From Alphaproteobacteria bacterium (lineage in GTDB: Bacteria; Pseudomonadota; Alphaproteobacteria; Rhizobiales; Aestuariivirgaceae): a DNA stretch of 64,000 nt. A program made the translations under genes and the position numbers. Positions 35,795-44,458 of this stretch are shown here, piece after piece. Every line of letters starts with the position of its first letter. Positions within the stretch are counted from its first letter, which is position 1. The stretch spans positions 17,556-81,555 of the forward strand of contig JAGRLX010000127.1 in the NCBI GenBank assembly GCA_020441605.1, written 5' to 3'. Under the pieces are notes generated by a model. That model did no database searches. It was not told where the DNA came from and saw nothing but the letters and a program-made list of their open reading frames with translations.

Positions 35795-37012
35795 TCAAAT
35801 GATCGCCTCCTCAAGGAACGGTCGGTTGGCGGTCACCCGCTCGAAGCCCATCTCTGACAAGTCGAGGGTGCGATAGGCCCCATAGGTGATGAGTTCGCTG
35901 ATAGCGCGCCCCACAGCTGGCGACTGCTGCAATCCATGGCCGGAAAACCCGTTGCAGAAGATGAAATTCATCACCTCATTGTGCGGACCGATGATCGCGT
36001 TGTAGTCGAGCGTGTTGTAATCGTAATGACACGTCCAGAATCGCTGCACCTTCAAGGCATCGAACTGCGGTATGCGGTTGATCAGAGCCGGCCATAGATA
36101 TTCCTCGAAGTCCCAGTGGCGTGCGTCGTAATCATCCAGCGCAGCCTCCGGATCCTCGGGTGGAGCGTGGCCGGAAAGGTAGAACTGGCCCTCCGGGCGG
36201 CAGAAGGTACCTGTAATGTCGATCACGTGGGGCATGCGGCCGCCAACCGGCTTGTCGCTCGCAAAGACAAACAGGTCGCGCTTGCGCCGTTCAATCGGGA
36301 TGTCCAATCCCGCCAGGTTGGCAATGATACGGCCGCGGCCGCCGGCCGCATTGACCACGGTTCCGCAGGCTATGGTCTCGCCAGTTGCCAGGCGGACACC
36401 GGTGATGCGGTCGCCATCCCGGTCAATTCCCGCTACTTCATTTTCGATATACTCGACGCCCTGGTTCTTGGCCGCAAGGCGCAGGCCATTGAGAAGCCCA
36501 ATGTTGTCGAACCAGCCTTCGGCCTCGCTTGCCCAGGACGCCCCACCAAGATCGTCGACATTGGCCCAGGGAAAGCGCTCCTTGATCTGGCCCGGTGAAA
36601 GGAAATGCGTATGTGCACCCAGCGAGCGCTGCAGTTCAGCACGCGCCCGCGCCTTTTCGGCATGCTCGGGCCGCCAGCAATACAGGAATCCGTGCTCCTT
36701 GAAGGCGAGGCTTGGTGCCACGTCACCGGGATGATGCCTTTTCAAACGTTCGCCAAAGCCCCGAATGAATTCAACCCCGAACTGGCTGATGAGGATGTTG
36801 ATGGGCTGCGAGAACTGCTGCCGGATGCAACTCGCCGCTCTGGCACTGGGGGCGTAGTGATAGGTGCTGTCGCGCTCCACAACCAGCACGCGGCCCGCAA
36901 AATCGGGGTTTTCCGACAGCCAGTAGGCCGTTGAAGATCCCATGACCGCACCGCCCACGATCACCACGTCGTAGTTGCTGCGTTTGGGCGCGGCAAAAGT
37001 TGTTGTCGTCAT
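35795..37012 (-). CDS. FAD-dependent oxidoreductase of the DAO family
   Basis: A 405-residue flavoenzyme with VVIVGGAVMGSSTAYWLSENP at about 16-36 as the ADP-binding motif and a C-terminal FSGHGLQQSPAVGRAISELI, the DAO-family GHGxxxSPxxG motif that binds FAD. Members oxidise amines or N-methyl amino acids such as sarcosine and glycine. It leads the minus-strand operon that continues into the Pot-like importer. The start is supported by GGAG 5 bases upstream. It diverges from the FCD regulator, with two palindromes in the gap. Confidence 0.87.
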   Translation of the reverse strand: MTTTTFAAPKRSNYDVVIVGGAVMGSSTAYWLSENPDFAGRVLVVERDSTYHYAPSARAASCIRQQFSQPINILISQFGVEFIRGFGERLKRHHPGDVAPSLAFKEHGFLYCWRPEHAEKARARAELQRSLGAHTHFLSPGQIKERFPWANVDDLGGASWASEAEGWFDNIGLLNGLRLAAKNQGVEYIENEVAGIDRDGDRITGVRLATGETIACGTVVNAAGGRGRIIANLAGLDIPIERRKRDLFVFASDKPVGGRMPHVIDITGTFCRPEGQFYLSGHAPPEDPEAALDDYDARHWDFEEYLWPALINRIPQFDALKVQRFWTCHYDYNTLDYNAIIGPHNEVMNFIFCNGFSGHGLQQSPAVGRAISELITYGAYRTLDLSEMGFERVTANRPFLEEAII

Positions 37013-37072
37013 ATCAGCTCCGGAGCCGCCTTCGGCCTATCCAGTCCAATCACCGATTGGCGGGTGTATGAA

Positions 37073-37102
37073 ATATGATATCATACAACTATGATGTCAT
37101 AG
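37073..37102. promoter_or_regulatory. double palindromic operator between DAO oxidoreductase and FCD regulator
   Basis: Two palindromes: ATATGATATCATAC at 37073-37086 and CTATGATGTCATAG at 37089-37102, with centres 16 bp apart. Both contain TATGA-N2-TCATA, the same core as upstream of the GMC and hydantoinase genes. They sit 60 bp from the DAO start and 101 bp from the regulator start, where a dimeric GntR protein would block both promoters. Confidence 0.72.
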
Positions 37103-37203
37103 AAAACGGGCTTTGCCAAGAGCAGCTTTCCTTGGAGACTCGAGCCGGTATAGATATTGGGCTGATACGGCGACAGCTGAGGCGACGGAAAAGCAGGTGG
37201 ACG

Positions 37204-38022
37204 ATGGCGATTGAATTGCAAGGTACTGGAACTGGAAGAGTCAAGCGTCCCACCTTCTCGGCCGTGGTGGCGGGAAAACTGAAGGAAATGATCGAGCGCC
37301 GAAAACTCAAGCCCGGCGACCGCATTCCGACCGAGGCCGAACTCTGCGATATGTATGGCATGAGCCGCACCGTGATCCGGGAGGCGATCATGTCCCTCAG
37401 ATCAGAAGGGCTGCTGGTTGCACGCCAGGGAATTGGCGTCTTCGTGGCCGAGACCAACATCCAGCGCTTCGAGGTCGACTGGAACGCCATTAGGACACTG
37501 CCCAAGACCATCATGCTGATGGAACTCCGCATGGCCGTGGAAACCGAGGCTGCCGGGCTCTGCGCATTACGCCGCACCAAGGCTGACGCCATCGACATAC
37601 GCCGCCGCATGGAAAAGATCGACGCAGAACGCAAGGAACCAAAGGCAATCAACGTCTGGTATGACCACCAATTTCATCTGGCGATCGCCAGGGCTTCCAA
37701 GAACCCCCATATCTACCAGTTGCTGAAGATGATGGCCCCTGTCGTCATGCCGCGTATCAAGCTTGGAGCGATCGTAGACGACTCGTCGAAGGATTCCTAC
37801 TATCGCATGATTCACACCGAGCATGAGCGGATCGTGATTGCGATCGAGAAGCAGAACGAGTCTCAAGCGCGCGAGTCGATGCGAAACCACATCGCAGCAG
37901 CCATCGAACGCATGCGCAGATTGACTGCTTCGCTACCAGAAGAGGATCTCCACGACGCCTACAATGCAGACCCCACCCTCATGCGAAGTCTGGTGCGTGG
38001 TGTTGCCGATGACCAGGAATGA
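37204..38022 (+). CDS. GntR family transcriptional regulator with FCD domain
   Basis: A 272-residue FadR-type regulator: winged helix about 15-85 (PTEAELCDMYGMSRTVIREAIMSL) and an all-helical FCD domain (about 95-260) with likely metal ligands D and H in YDHQFHLAI, a His in HTEHERIVIAI and one in MRNHIA. FCD proteins sense small organic acids. The ATG at 37204 follows AGGTGG; the frame extends upstream to 37075 but this would cover the operator. It probably represses itself, the DAO/ABC operon and, through the same palindromes, the GMC and hydantoinase units. The threonine-aldolase-like gene follows 22 bp later. Confidence 0.9.
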   Translation: MAIELQGTGTGRVKRPTFSAVVAGKLKEMIERRKLKPGDRIPTEAELCDMYGMSRTVIREAIMSLRSEGLLVARQGIGVFVAETNIQRFEVDWNAIRTLPKTIMLMELRMAVETEAAGLCALRRTKADAIDIRRRMEKIDAERKEPKAINVWYDHQFHLAIARASKNPHIYQLLKMMAPVVMPRIKLGAIVDDSSKDSYYRMIHTEHERIVIAIEKQNESQARESMRNHIAAAIERMRRLTASLPEEDLHDAYNADPTLMRSLVRGVADDQE

Positions 38023-38044
38023 TCCGCTGATGGAGTGACCCCAA

Positions 38045-39076
38045 GTGTTCAGTTTCGCATCCGATAACGCCTCTGCCGTGCATCCTGCAATCATGAAGGC
38101 GATTTCGGCCTGCAATGAGGGCTTTGCGCCACCCTATGGCACAGACGATTTTTCATGCCGCCTGAACGATGCCTATTCCAGGCTATTCGAGCGCGAGACC
38201 TTCGTCTTCCCGGTATCATCGGGAACGGCGGCGAACGGTCTGGCGCTGGGTTCCATGACGCCTTCCTACGGCGCCGTATTCTGCCATCGACTGGCACATA
38301 TCGTGGGCGCCGAGGCGGGGTCGGTTGAATTCTATTCGGGTGGTGGCCGACTCATCCAGCTTGATGGAAACCTCAGCAAGCTTGCGCCGTCCGGGCTCGA
38401 TGCAGCCCTTGGCAACTACGGGCCCGGCTTCCCGCACGAGATGAAGGCTGCAACAGTGAGCGTCACGCAGTCCACAGAGCGGGGGACGCTATATTCGCTC
38501 GAAGAGCTGCGCGCGGTCGCTGCCGTGGCCCGTAGCGCAGGACTTGCGGTCCACATGGATGGTGCACGTTTCGCCAATGGGCTCGTCCAGCTCGGCTGTT
38601 CTCCCGCCGACATGACGTGGAAGTCGGGCGTCGATGCCGTTTCTTTCGGAACAACGAAGAACGGCACGATGATGTCTGAAGCTGTCCTGGTATTCGACAA
38701 GGCGCTCGCCGATGTCGTCCGCTACAAGCACAAGCGGGCCGGCTTCCTGCACTCCAAGATGCGCTATTTCGCAGCTCAGTTGCTCGCCTATATTCAGGAC
38801 GACCTGTGGCTGGACAATGCGAAACGGGCGAATGCCGCGGCAAGGCGTATTGCAGACCGCCTGGCAGAGACACCGGGAGTTGAACTCGCCTATCCGGTGG
38901 AGACGAACCAGATCTTCGCCTACATCCCACCCGACCTGACAGTGGCCTTCGCGGCTGCCGGGCTGAGCTTCAGGCGATGGGCCGGTCCCCGGCCTCACCT
39001 TTTCCGCCTGGTGATGTCCTATGCGGAGACGGAGGCCATGCTGGCCCACGTGGAGGCGGTGCTGGCAAGTCACTGA
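38045..39076 (+). CDS. low-specificity L-threonine aldolase-like PLP enzyme
   Basis: A 343-residue fold-type I PLP enzyme of the threonine aldolase/beta-eliminating lyase family, which cleaves beta-hydroxy amino acids into glycine and an aldehyde. The PLP lysine is K205 in SFGTTKNGTM; SSGTAANGLAL (about 58-68) binds the phosphate, and MDGARFANG (171-179) carries the cofactor-binding Asp and Arg. The GTG at 38045 follows GGAG. It is co-directional with the regulator, so it is likely part of the same unit. The product glycine could feed the DAO-type oxidase on the other arm; that is inference. Confidence 0.87.
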   Translation: MFSFASDNASAVHPAIMKAISACNEGFAPPYGTDDFSCRLNDAYSRLFERETFVFPVSSGTAANGLALGSMTPSYGAVFCHRLAHIVGAEAGSVEFYSGGGRLIQLDGNLSKLAPSGLDAALGNYGPGFPHEMKAATVSVTQSTERGTLYSLEELRAVAAVARSAGLAVHMDGARFANGLVQLGCSPADMTWKSGVDAVSFGTTKNGTMMSEAVLVFDKALADVVRYKHKRAGFLHSKMRYFAAQLLAYIQDDLWLDNAKRANAAARRIADRLAETPGVELAYPVETNQIFAYIPPDLTVAFAAAGLSFRRWAGPRPHLFRLVMSYAETEAMLAHVEAVLASH

Positions 39077-39315
39077 ATCGCGCTATGCCACGGGCTGACA
39101 CTTCAATTGGACGGCATCCGGTTATCGCGTGGTCCAGAGGGCCGCTGCGTCGCTCATGATGGTATTCCTCACAACTCCGCTGAGGGATCCAACGCTTCTT
39201 CACGACAAAGGTCGGACCTTGTCAGCAGGCCGCCTCACCTCACACGCGACACCACAGACCGAGTTGGAGGTGCCGATCGTGTGCAACGTGCGGGCAAACA
39301 GGATCGCCCGAGACT

Positions 39316-40395
39316 CTATGCGATCCGGTTCCCGCGCTGGTCAAATACGTGAATGGCCTCGGGTGCTGCATATAAGGCAGTTTCGCCGCGCGAACCGCAG
39401 TCGAACTGTCCTGACATCCTGATCAACAGGAGGTCGTCAGAGCGGCTCCCGCGATAGTACACGAGCGTTTCGCTGCCGAGCTGTTCCTTGTGTACAGCCC
39501 TGGCATGGCAAACGGGGAGACGCCCGCTCTCCAGAGGCGATATGTCTTCAGGACGAAACCCCAGCGTAACCCGCATGCCTTCATCTACCTGCGACGCGAG
39601 ACTAAGCGGGAACATGAAATCACCGAGATCGGCCGCAAGCGTGTCTCCCTGGCCCATGATGACAGCCGGCAGGAAATTCATCTTGGGAGACCCGATGAAG
39701 CCTGCGACAAACATATTGCGCGGTCGGAGATAGAGCTCCATGGGCGTCCCGACCTGCTCGATGACACCTTCATTGAGCACAACGATCCGGTCGGCCAATG
39801 TCATCGCCTCGATCTGATCATGGGTAACGTAAATCATGGTCGACTTCAGTTGTTCGTGCAGGCGCGAGATCTCTATGCGCATCTGGTTACGCAGCGCCGC
39901 ATCAAGGTTGGAAAGAGGTTCATCAAAGAGGAAGACCTTGGGATTTCGGATGATGGCCCGCCCGATTGCGACGCGCTGGCGTTGACCACCGGACAATTGC
40001 TTGGGCCGGCGATCCAACAGATGAGTGAGCTCCAAGGTTTCAGCGACCTTTCCCACCTGTGCATCGATTTCCGATTTGGGAGTCCCGGCTAGCCGAAGTC
40101 CGAAGGAGATGTTCTCGGCCACTGTCATATGGGGAAACAGAGCATAGGACTGGAACACCATGGCTACGCCGCGCTTGGCGGGAGCGATGTTCGTCACGTC
40201 GTCGCCGGCGATCCGCAACCGGCCGCTTGTGACCGTCTCGAGGCCTGCGATAAGCCGGAGAAGAGTTGACTTGCCGCAACCAGAGGGGCCAACGAATACA
40301 ACGAACTCTCCGTGTTCGATCTTGAGATCGACACCCTTGATCACGTCAACCGCATCAAATGACTTCCTGACGCCTGCAAGTTCGACTTCTGCCAT
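39316..40395 (-). CDS. sugar ABC transporter ATP-binding protein, UgpC/MsmK-like
   Basis: A 359-residue ATPase of the carbohydrate uptake class 1: Walker A VGPSGCGKSTLLRLIAG, signature KQLSGGQRQRVAIGRAI, Walker B FLFDEPLSNLDA, the H-loop in VTHDQ, then the MOBE/TOBE regulatory domain with GFRPEDI. The start is supported by GGAG 9 bases upstream. It is the last gene of the sugar importer operon (binding protein, two permeases, ATPase). It converges on the threonine-aldolase gene with a 239-bp gap with no gene. Confidence 0.92.
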   Translation of the reverse strand: MAEVELAGVRKSFDAVDVIKGVDLKIEHGEFVVFVGPSGCGKSTLLRLIAGLETVTSGRLRIAGDDVTNIAPAKRGVAMVFQSYALFPHMTVAENISFGLRLAGTPKSEIDAQVGKVAETLELTHLLDRRPKQLSGGQRQRVAIGRAIIRNPKVFLFDEPLSNLDAALRNQMRIEISRLHEQLKSTMIYVTHDQIEAMTLADRIVVLNEGVIEQVGTPMELYLRPRNMFVAGFIGSPKMNFLPAVIMGQGDTLAADLGDFMFPLSLASQVDEGMRVTLGFRPEDISPLESGRLPVCHARAVHKEQLGSETLVYYRGSRSDDLLLIRMSGQFDCGSRGETALYAAPEAIHVFDQRGNRIA

Positions 40396-40410
40396 TTGAA
40401 CTCCGTATTC

Positions 40411-41265
40411 CTAGCCCTTCACCGCGCCCATGGTCATGCCCTTGATGAAGTAGCGTTGAAAGAACAGAAAGATCAGCAGGGTCGGCAAGCTCGCCACGAG
40501 GGAGAGGGCCCCCTGAATGCCCCAGGCAACCGAATATTGCCCCTTGAGAAATGCAATACCGAGCATGATGGTCCGCTTGTCATCGCTTTGCGTGAAGATG
40601 AGGGGCCACAGGAAATCATTCCAGATCCAGGTGAACTGCAGTGTTGCCAGAACGGCAAGCGCCGGAAGACTGAGCGGCAGCGCCACCTTCAGGAGAAACT
40701 GCAATTCGTTGCATCCCTCCATGATCGCAGCCTCGCGCAGGGCATTTGGCACGCCTACAAAGAAATTCCGCATGAGAAGGGTGCAGATCGGAATGCCGAG
40801 ACCCGTATGAACGATGATCATGGGCCAGAGCGTGTCGAGCAGACCCATGGCATTGAACAGCTTGAACAATGGAATGAGGATGACCTGCGGTGGAAAGAAC
40901 ATGCCCGAGACAATGATCAGAAAAAGGACATTGCTTCCCTTGAAGGGCAACTTCGAGAAGACATAGCCCGCCAGCGTGCCAAGCGCGATCGATACGATGG
41001 TGGCCGGCAAGGTGATCAAGAGAGTGTTGATGAAGTAGATCTGGACCGCAGGATTGGAGAGCGCTTCGACATAGTTCCCCAGATAAAGCGCTGCAGGCCA
41101 GGACCAGAGTTCACCAAGGGAGATTTCCCGCGTGGTCTTGATGGAACTGAGCAGCACGCCCATCACCGGGAGCAGAAACAGGACTGTCAGGATCATGAGG
41201 CAGACGAAAATTGTCAGCCCCCAAGGCGACCGCTCCTGCACGGAGCGGTCAATCATAGATCTCAT
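40411..41265 (-). CDS. carbohydrate ABC transporter permease, MalG/AraQ-like
   Basis: A 284-residue inner-membrane permease with about six helices and the coupling loop EAAIMEGCNELQFLLKVALPLSLPAL (about 178-203; shown here only as part). It overlaps the end of the other permease gene by 17 bp; an internal ATG at 41256 gives an 8-bp overlap instead. The C-terminus ends FQRYFIKGMTMGAVKG, the usual ending in this family. It forms the transmembrane pore with the 41249-42130 product. Confidence 0.9.
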   Translation of the reverse strand: MRSMIDRSVQERSPWGLTIFVCLMILTVLFLLPVMGVLLSSIKTTREISLGELWSWPAALYLGNYVEALSNPAVQIYFINTLLITLPATIVSIALGTLAGYVFSKLPFKGSNVLFLIIVSGMFFPPQVILIPLFKLFNAMGLLDTLWPMIIVHTGLGIPICTLLMRNFFVGVPNALREAAIMEGCNELQFLLKVALPLSLPALAVLATLQFTWIWNDFLWPLIFTQSDDKRTIMLGIAFLKGQYSVAWGIQGALSLVASLPTLLIFLFFQRYFIKGMTMGAVKG

Positions 41266-42130
41266 CCACTTTGCGCAACTGGCGGAAGTATACGAGGATC
41301 ACGGCCAGCGTGATCAGGAACAGGACAACGGAAATCGCGCTGCCATAGCCCATCAGGTATTTCTTGAAGGACTCGTTGTACATGTGCATGGCCAACGTGT
41401 CCGACCTGTTGAACGGCCCGCCACCGGTCATGATGTAGAGGATGTCAAACCCCTTGAGGGAATTGATCACCATGAGAGCAACGACGACAACCGTTGCCGG
41501 TCGAAGCAAGGGCAGGATGACATGGCGGATCCGTTGCAGGCGTGTGGCTCCTTCCATGTCGGCAGCTTCCGTCAGATCTGGCGGAATTGCGGTCAGTCCC
41601 GCCAGGAAGATGACCATGGCCAGCCCGGTCTGTTGCCACGACCAGGCGACGATCACGGAATAGAGGGCGCTACCCGGCTTGGCAAGCCAAGCATAGGTTA
41701 CGGAGATGCCGGTAACGGCTTCGAGCAGGCTGTTCAGGATGCCCCAGTCGGGCTGATAGATCCATGTCCAGATCTGACCGACAACGATGGCGGAGAGGCA
41801 GATCGGCAGATAGAAAACAGTCTTGAAGATATTGGCGCCCTTGACCGACGAATCGAGCAAGAGCGCCAATGCCAGCCCAAGCAGGGTTGGCAGGAGGATG
41901 GCGGCGACAATCCAGATCACGGTGTTGATCACGGCATTGTAGAAAAGCCGGTCGGTGAAGACCTTTCGGAAGTTGTCTAGGCCAACGAAGCGGTAGTTGG
42001 GATCGAAGCCGTTCCAGTTGGTGAAGGCGTAGAAGAATGAGTCGACCAGCGGCCAGACCACGATCAGCCCGAAAACGACAAGCGGCGGCAGAAGAAATGC
42101 GATCCGCCAGAAGTTCGAGTGACCAGCCAT
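41249..42130 (-). CDS. sugar ABC transporter permease, MalF/UgpA-like
   Basis: A 293-residue permease: the first helix is IAFLLPPLVVFGLIVVWPLVDSFFYAF and the EAA loop is EAADMEGATRLQRIRHVILP. The start ATG at 42130 follows GGGAAG; the frame extends to 42196 but that part lacks family likeness. It is the second gene of the operon after the binding protein, with an 83-bp gap. The specificity of the importer is likely for a mono- or disaccharide or cyclitol, given the catabolic genes across the divergent promoter. Confidence 0.88.
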   Translation of the reverse strand: MAGHSNFWRIAFLLPPLVVFGLIVVWPLVDSFFYAFTNWNGFDPNYRFVGLDNFRKVFTDRLFYNAVINTVIWIVAAILLPTLLGLALALLLDSSVKGANIFKTVFYLPICLSAIVVGQIWTWIYQPDWGILNSLLEAVTGISVTYAWLAKPGSALYSVIVAWSWQQTGLAMVIFLAGLTAIPPDLTEAADMEGATRLQRIRHVILPLLRPATVVVVALMVINSLKGFDILYIMTGGGPFNRSDTLAMHMYNESFKKYLMGYGSAISVVLFLITLAVILVYFRQLRKVDEIYD

Positions 42131-42213
42131 CAGATAGTCTTCCCACGGAGCGGAGGAGCCGCTCTCCTCCGCCTGCCCTTCTCGACACAACCCCACAATT
42201 GCAGGCCGATGCC

Positions 42214-43488
42214 CTACTTCTGCTTGAATGCTTCGGCAGCAGCTGTCTGCGCTTCTTCGAGCAATGCCTCGTATCCGTCAGGGTTATCCATGAATCTGGC
42301 AAACATGGATAGTCCAACTTCGGCCACTGGCGGTGGCGTGGCAAGGTCGTAGTTGAAGGCAAATGACTGCGCCGCCTGAATGGTGTCGAGCGCCTTCTTC
42401 ATGACCGGCGTATAGATTGCGGTATCGACCTTGGTGTTGGCGGACAGCGCACCCTGGATATTGGCCCAGTTGCCCTGCACTCCCGTATCCGACACCAGGA
42501 AGGTGATAAGCTGCTCGGCGCCCTTCACATTCGCAGCATCGGCCGAGACCACAAGACCATCCACCGGACCGACAACTGCCTTCGCGACACCTTCATTGAT
42601 TATCGGGAATTCGAAGAAGTCATAGTCGTCACCCGGCTTCAGCCCGTTTCCATTCCAATAGCCGGTGATCCAAGTTCCCATGAGCGTGACACCGGCCTCT
42701 CCGCGCGCGACCTTGTCTGCCGCATCGGTCCAGTCATCGGCATTGGCGTTTGGCACGAAATATCCAGCGTCGACCAGTTCTTTCCACAGGCCCAAGGCAG
42801 CCTTGACTTCGGCATCGGCGTATGACGCTTCACCCGACATGAGCTTGGCGCGATAGTCGGGCCCGGCGGTACGCAGAAGCAGATAGTCAAACCAGAACTG
42901 GGCCGGCCAACGATTCTTCGAGCCCAGGGCGATGGGGGCCACGCCCGCGCCCTTCAGTTTCTCGCAGAAGGCCTTGAACTCGTCCCAAGTGCCCGGGAAG
43001 GCCGTGATGCCAGCCTTGTCCATGGCCTTTTTGCTGTAGAACATGCCCGCATAGTGATAGCCAAACGGCACAAGGTAGCGCTTGCCATTGTACATGGTCG
43101 CGCCATCGGCCACAGACTTGGCAATGATGTCATCGAGGCCCGCGGCGTTCCAGGCTTCGTCGATGGGGTGCAAGTTGCCAGAGTCGACCACAAACTGTGT
43201 GCGCGCGCCGGCCCAATAGCTGAACACATCCGGCAGCTTCTTGCCTGCGGCGCGCACCAGGATACCGGTCTTGAAGTCCTCGTGACCGATAGGGCTGTCC
43301 TTCACGGCAATGGCACTTGCCGCCGTGAACTTGGCGAAGGCATCCTGGATGCCTTTCAGGCCTAGGTCACCGGTAAAATAGTGGCTGACGGTCACCTCAC
43401 CCTCGGCCAGCGCCGGAATCGCCAGTGCACCTGATGACAGAAGCATGGCGCCACCACCAAGGAGCGTGCGTCGATTGAGCTTAAGCAT
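42214..43488 (-). CDS. sugar ABC transporter substrate-binding protein
   Basis: A 424-residue periplasmic binding protein of the family 1 type with a twin-arginine-like signal (LKLNRRTLLGGGAMLLSSG, likely cleavage after ALA near residue 28). Motifs include VTVSHYFTGDLGLKGIQDAF and PGTWDEFKAFCEKLKGAGV. GGGAGG lies 6 bases upstream of the ATG. It is the promoter-proximal gene of the importer operon, which matches the need for excess binding protein. It shares the regulatory gap (43489-43711) with the IclR-led operon, so uptake and catabolism of the same compound seem linked. Confidence 0.89.
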   Translation of the reverse strand: MLKLNRRTLLGGGAMLLSSGALAIPALAEGEVTVSHYFTGDLGLKGIQDAFAKFTAASAIAVKDSPIGHEDFKTGILVRAAGKKLPDVFSYWAGARTQFVVDSGNLHPIDEAWNAAGLDDIIAKSVADGATMYNGKRYLVPFGYHYAGMFYSKKAMDKAGITAFPGTWDEFKAFCEKLKGAGVAPIALGSKNRWPAQFWFDYLLLRTAGPDYRAKLMSGEASYADAEVKAALGLWKELVDAGYFVPNANADDWTDAADKVARGEAGVTLMGTWITGYWNGNGLKPGDDYDFFEFPIINEGVAKAVVGPVDGLVVSADAANVKGAEQLITFLVSDTGVQGNWANIQGALSANTKVDTAIYTPVMKKALDTIQAAQSFAFNYDLATPPPVAEVGLSMFARFMDNPDGYEALLEEAQTAAAEAFKQK

Positions 43489-43513
43489 GATTTCCTCCCA
43501 TTACTGCCTGATA

Positions 43514-43685
43514 TTGCCGTATATTAAACTTTTATTTGCCGTGAGCGCTGATTAAAAATCCATCCTTGCCTTATTGTCAAATATTCTCTTGCTTTGACAG
43601 CAAATATACGGCTTATTTCGAAGTGTGGTCGGTTTGCCGGGTATTAGTTGCCATATGTTTTACTTTGTGTTGCCACATATTAAAC
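43514..43685. promoter_or_regulatory. IclR-type operator region: repeated TTGCC-(R)TATRTTWWAC elements
   Basis: Direct copies are TTGCCGTATATTAAAC at 43514-43529, TTGCCATATGTTTTAC at 43648-43663 and TTGCCACATATTAAAC at 43670-43685. A partial copy starts at 43634 (TTGCCGGGTATT), and an inverted copy lies at 43600-43614 (complement AAGCCGTATATTTGC). The copies at 43648 and 43670 are 22 bp apart, two helical turns. The AT-rich gap separates the binding-protein gene from the regulator, whose protein probably binds here. Confidence 0.68.
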
Positions 43686-43711
43686 AATTGAAGTTCTAGG
43701 AGGAACCTGCT

Positions 43712-44458
43712 GTGCGGCTACTGAAATCACTGACTCGCGGACTTGACGCTCTGGACCTGCTTGTTGCAGCAGATGAGCCGATGCGGTTGACGCAAGTCGC
43801 GGAACACCTCGGGGTCGACAAGTCCAACGCCTCACATATCCTGCGGACACTGGTTGCGGCCGGATATGGTCAGCAAGTCGATGGGCGCCGCTATGCTCCT
43901 GGCCCCAAGTCTTCCAGGCGCAGGCGGTCGGAACTCGAGGATGTCATCGCGCGCCGCGAAAAGTTCCATGACCTGCTGATCAAGCTCGTCGACCTCACCA
44001 GCGAATGCGCCCATATGGCAGTGCCCGTCGGTGACAAGGTCTGGTATATCGACAAGATTGCCTCCCCCCTGCCCTTGAAGGTGGACCATCCCATTGGTTC
44101 CCTTGCTCCCCTGCACTGTACCGCTCTTGGCAAGGCGTTCCTGGCATTCGGCGACATCCAGCATGTGGGCACGCTCGAAAGATTCACGGTCAACACCATT
44201 TGCGAACAAAGCGCGCTTCGCGCTGAAATCAGCGCAACCCGCCTTCGCGGATACGCCATCGACAATGAAGAATTTTCGACAGGCGTGAGTTGCGTTGCGG
44301 CGCCCATCTATGATTCGGACGGCCGCATGGCAGCCGCCATCGGGCTTTCCGGACCTGCGGCACGCAACAATCCCAGCCGGCTCGCGGAACTCGGAAATCT
44401 GCTGCTGGCGAACACAATCGAGAACATCAATCCAAGACCGAAGGCAATGCAGTCATGA
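43712..44458 (+). CDS. IclR family transcriptional regulator
   Basis: A 248-residue regulator: N-terminal HTH with LTQVAEHLGVDKSNASHILRTL (about 25-46) and a C-terminal IclR effector domain (about 85-240), including HCTALGKAFLAF and IGLSGPAARN. The start codon is GTG with AGGAGG 8 bases before. Its stop overlaps the next gene by 4 bp (ATGA), so it leads the catabolic operon it likely controls. The ligand is unknown, probably the sugar or its first product. Confidence 0.92.
   Translation: MRLLKSLTRGLDALDLLVAADEPMRLTQVAEHLGVDKSNASHILRTLVAAGYGQQVDGRRYAPGPKSSRRRRSELEDVIARREKFHDLLIKLVDLTSECAHMAVPVGDKVWYIDKIASPLPLKVDHPIGSLAPLHCTALGKAFLAFGDIQHVGTLERFTVNTICEQSALRAEISATRLRGYAIDNEEFSTGVSCVAAPIYDSDGRMAAAIGLSGPAARNNPSRLAELGNLLLANTIENINPRPKAMQS

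Noticed and set aside
39077..39315. Gene or terminator in the 239-bp gap between the threonine-aldolase-like gene and the sugar ABC ATPase
   Set aside because: Short frames only, without domains; no clear hairpin with a T-run.
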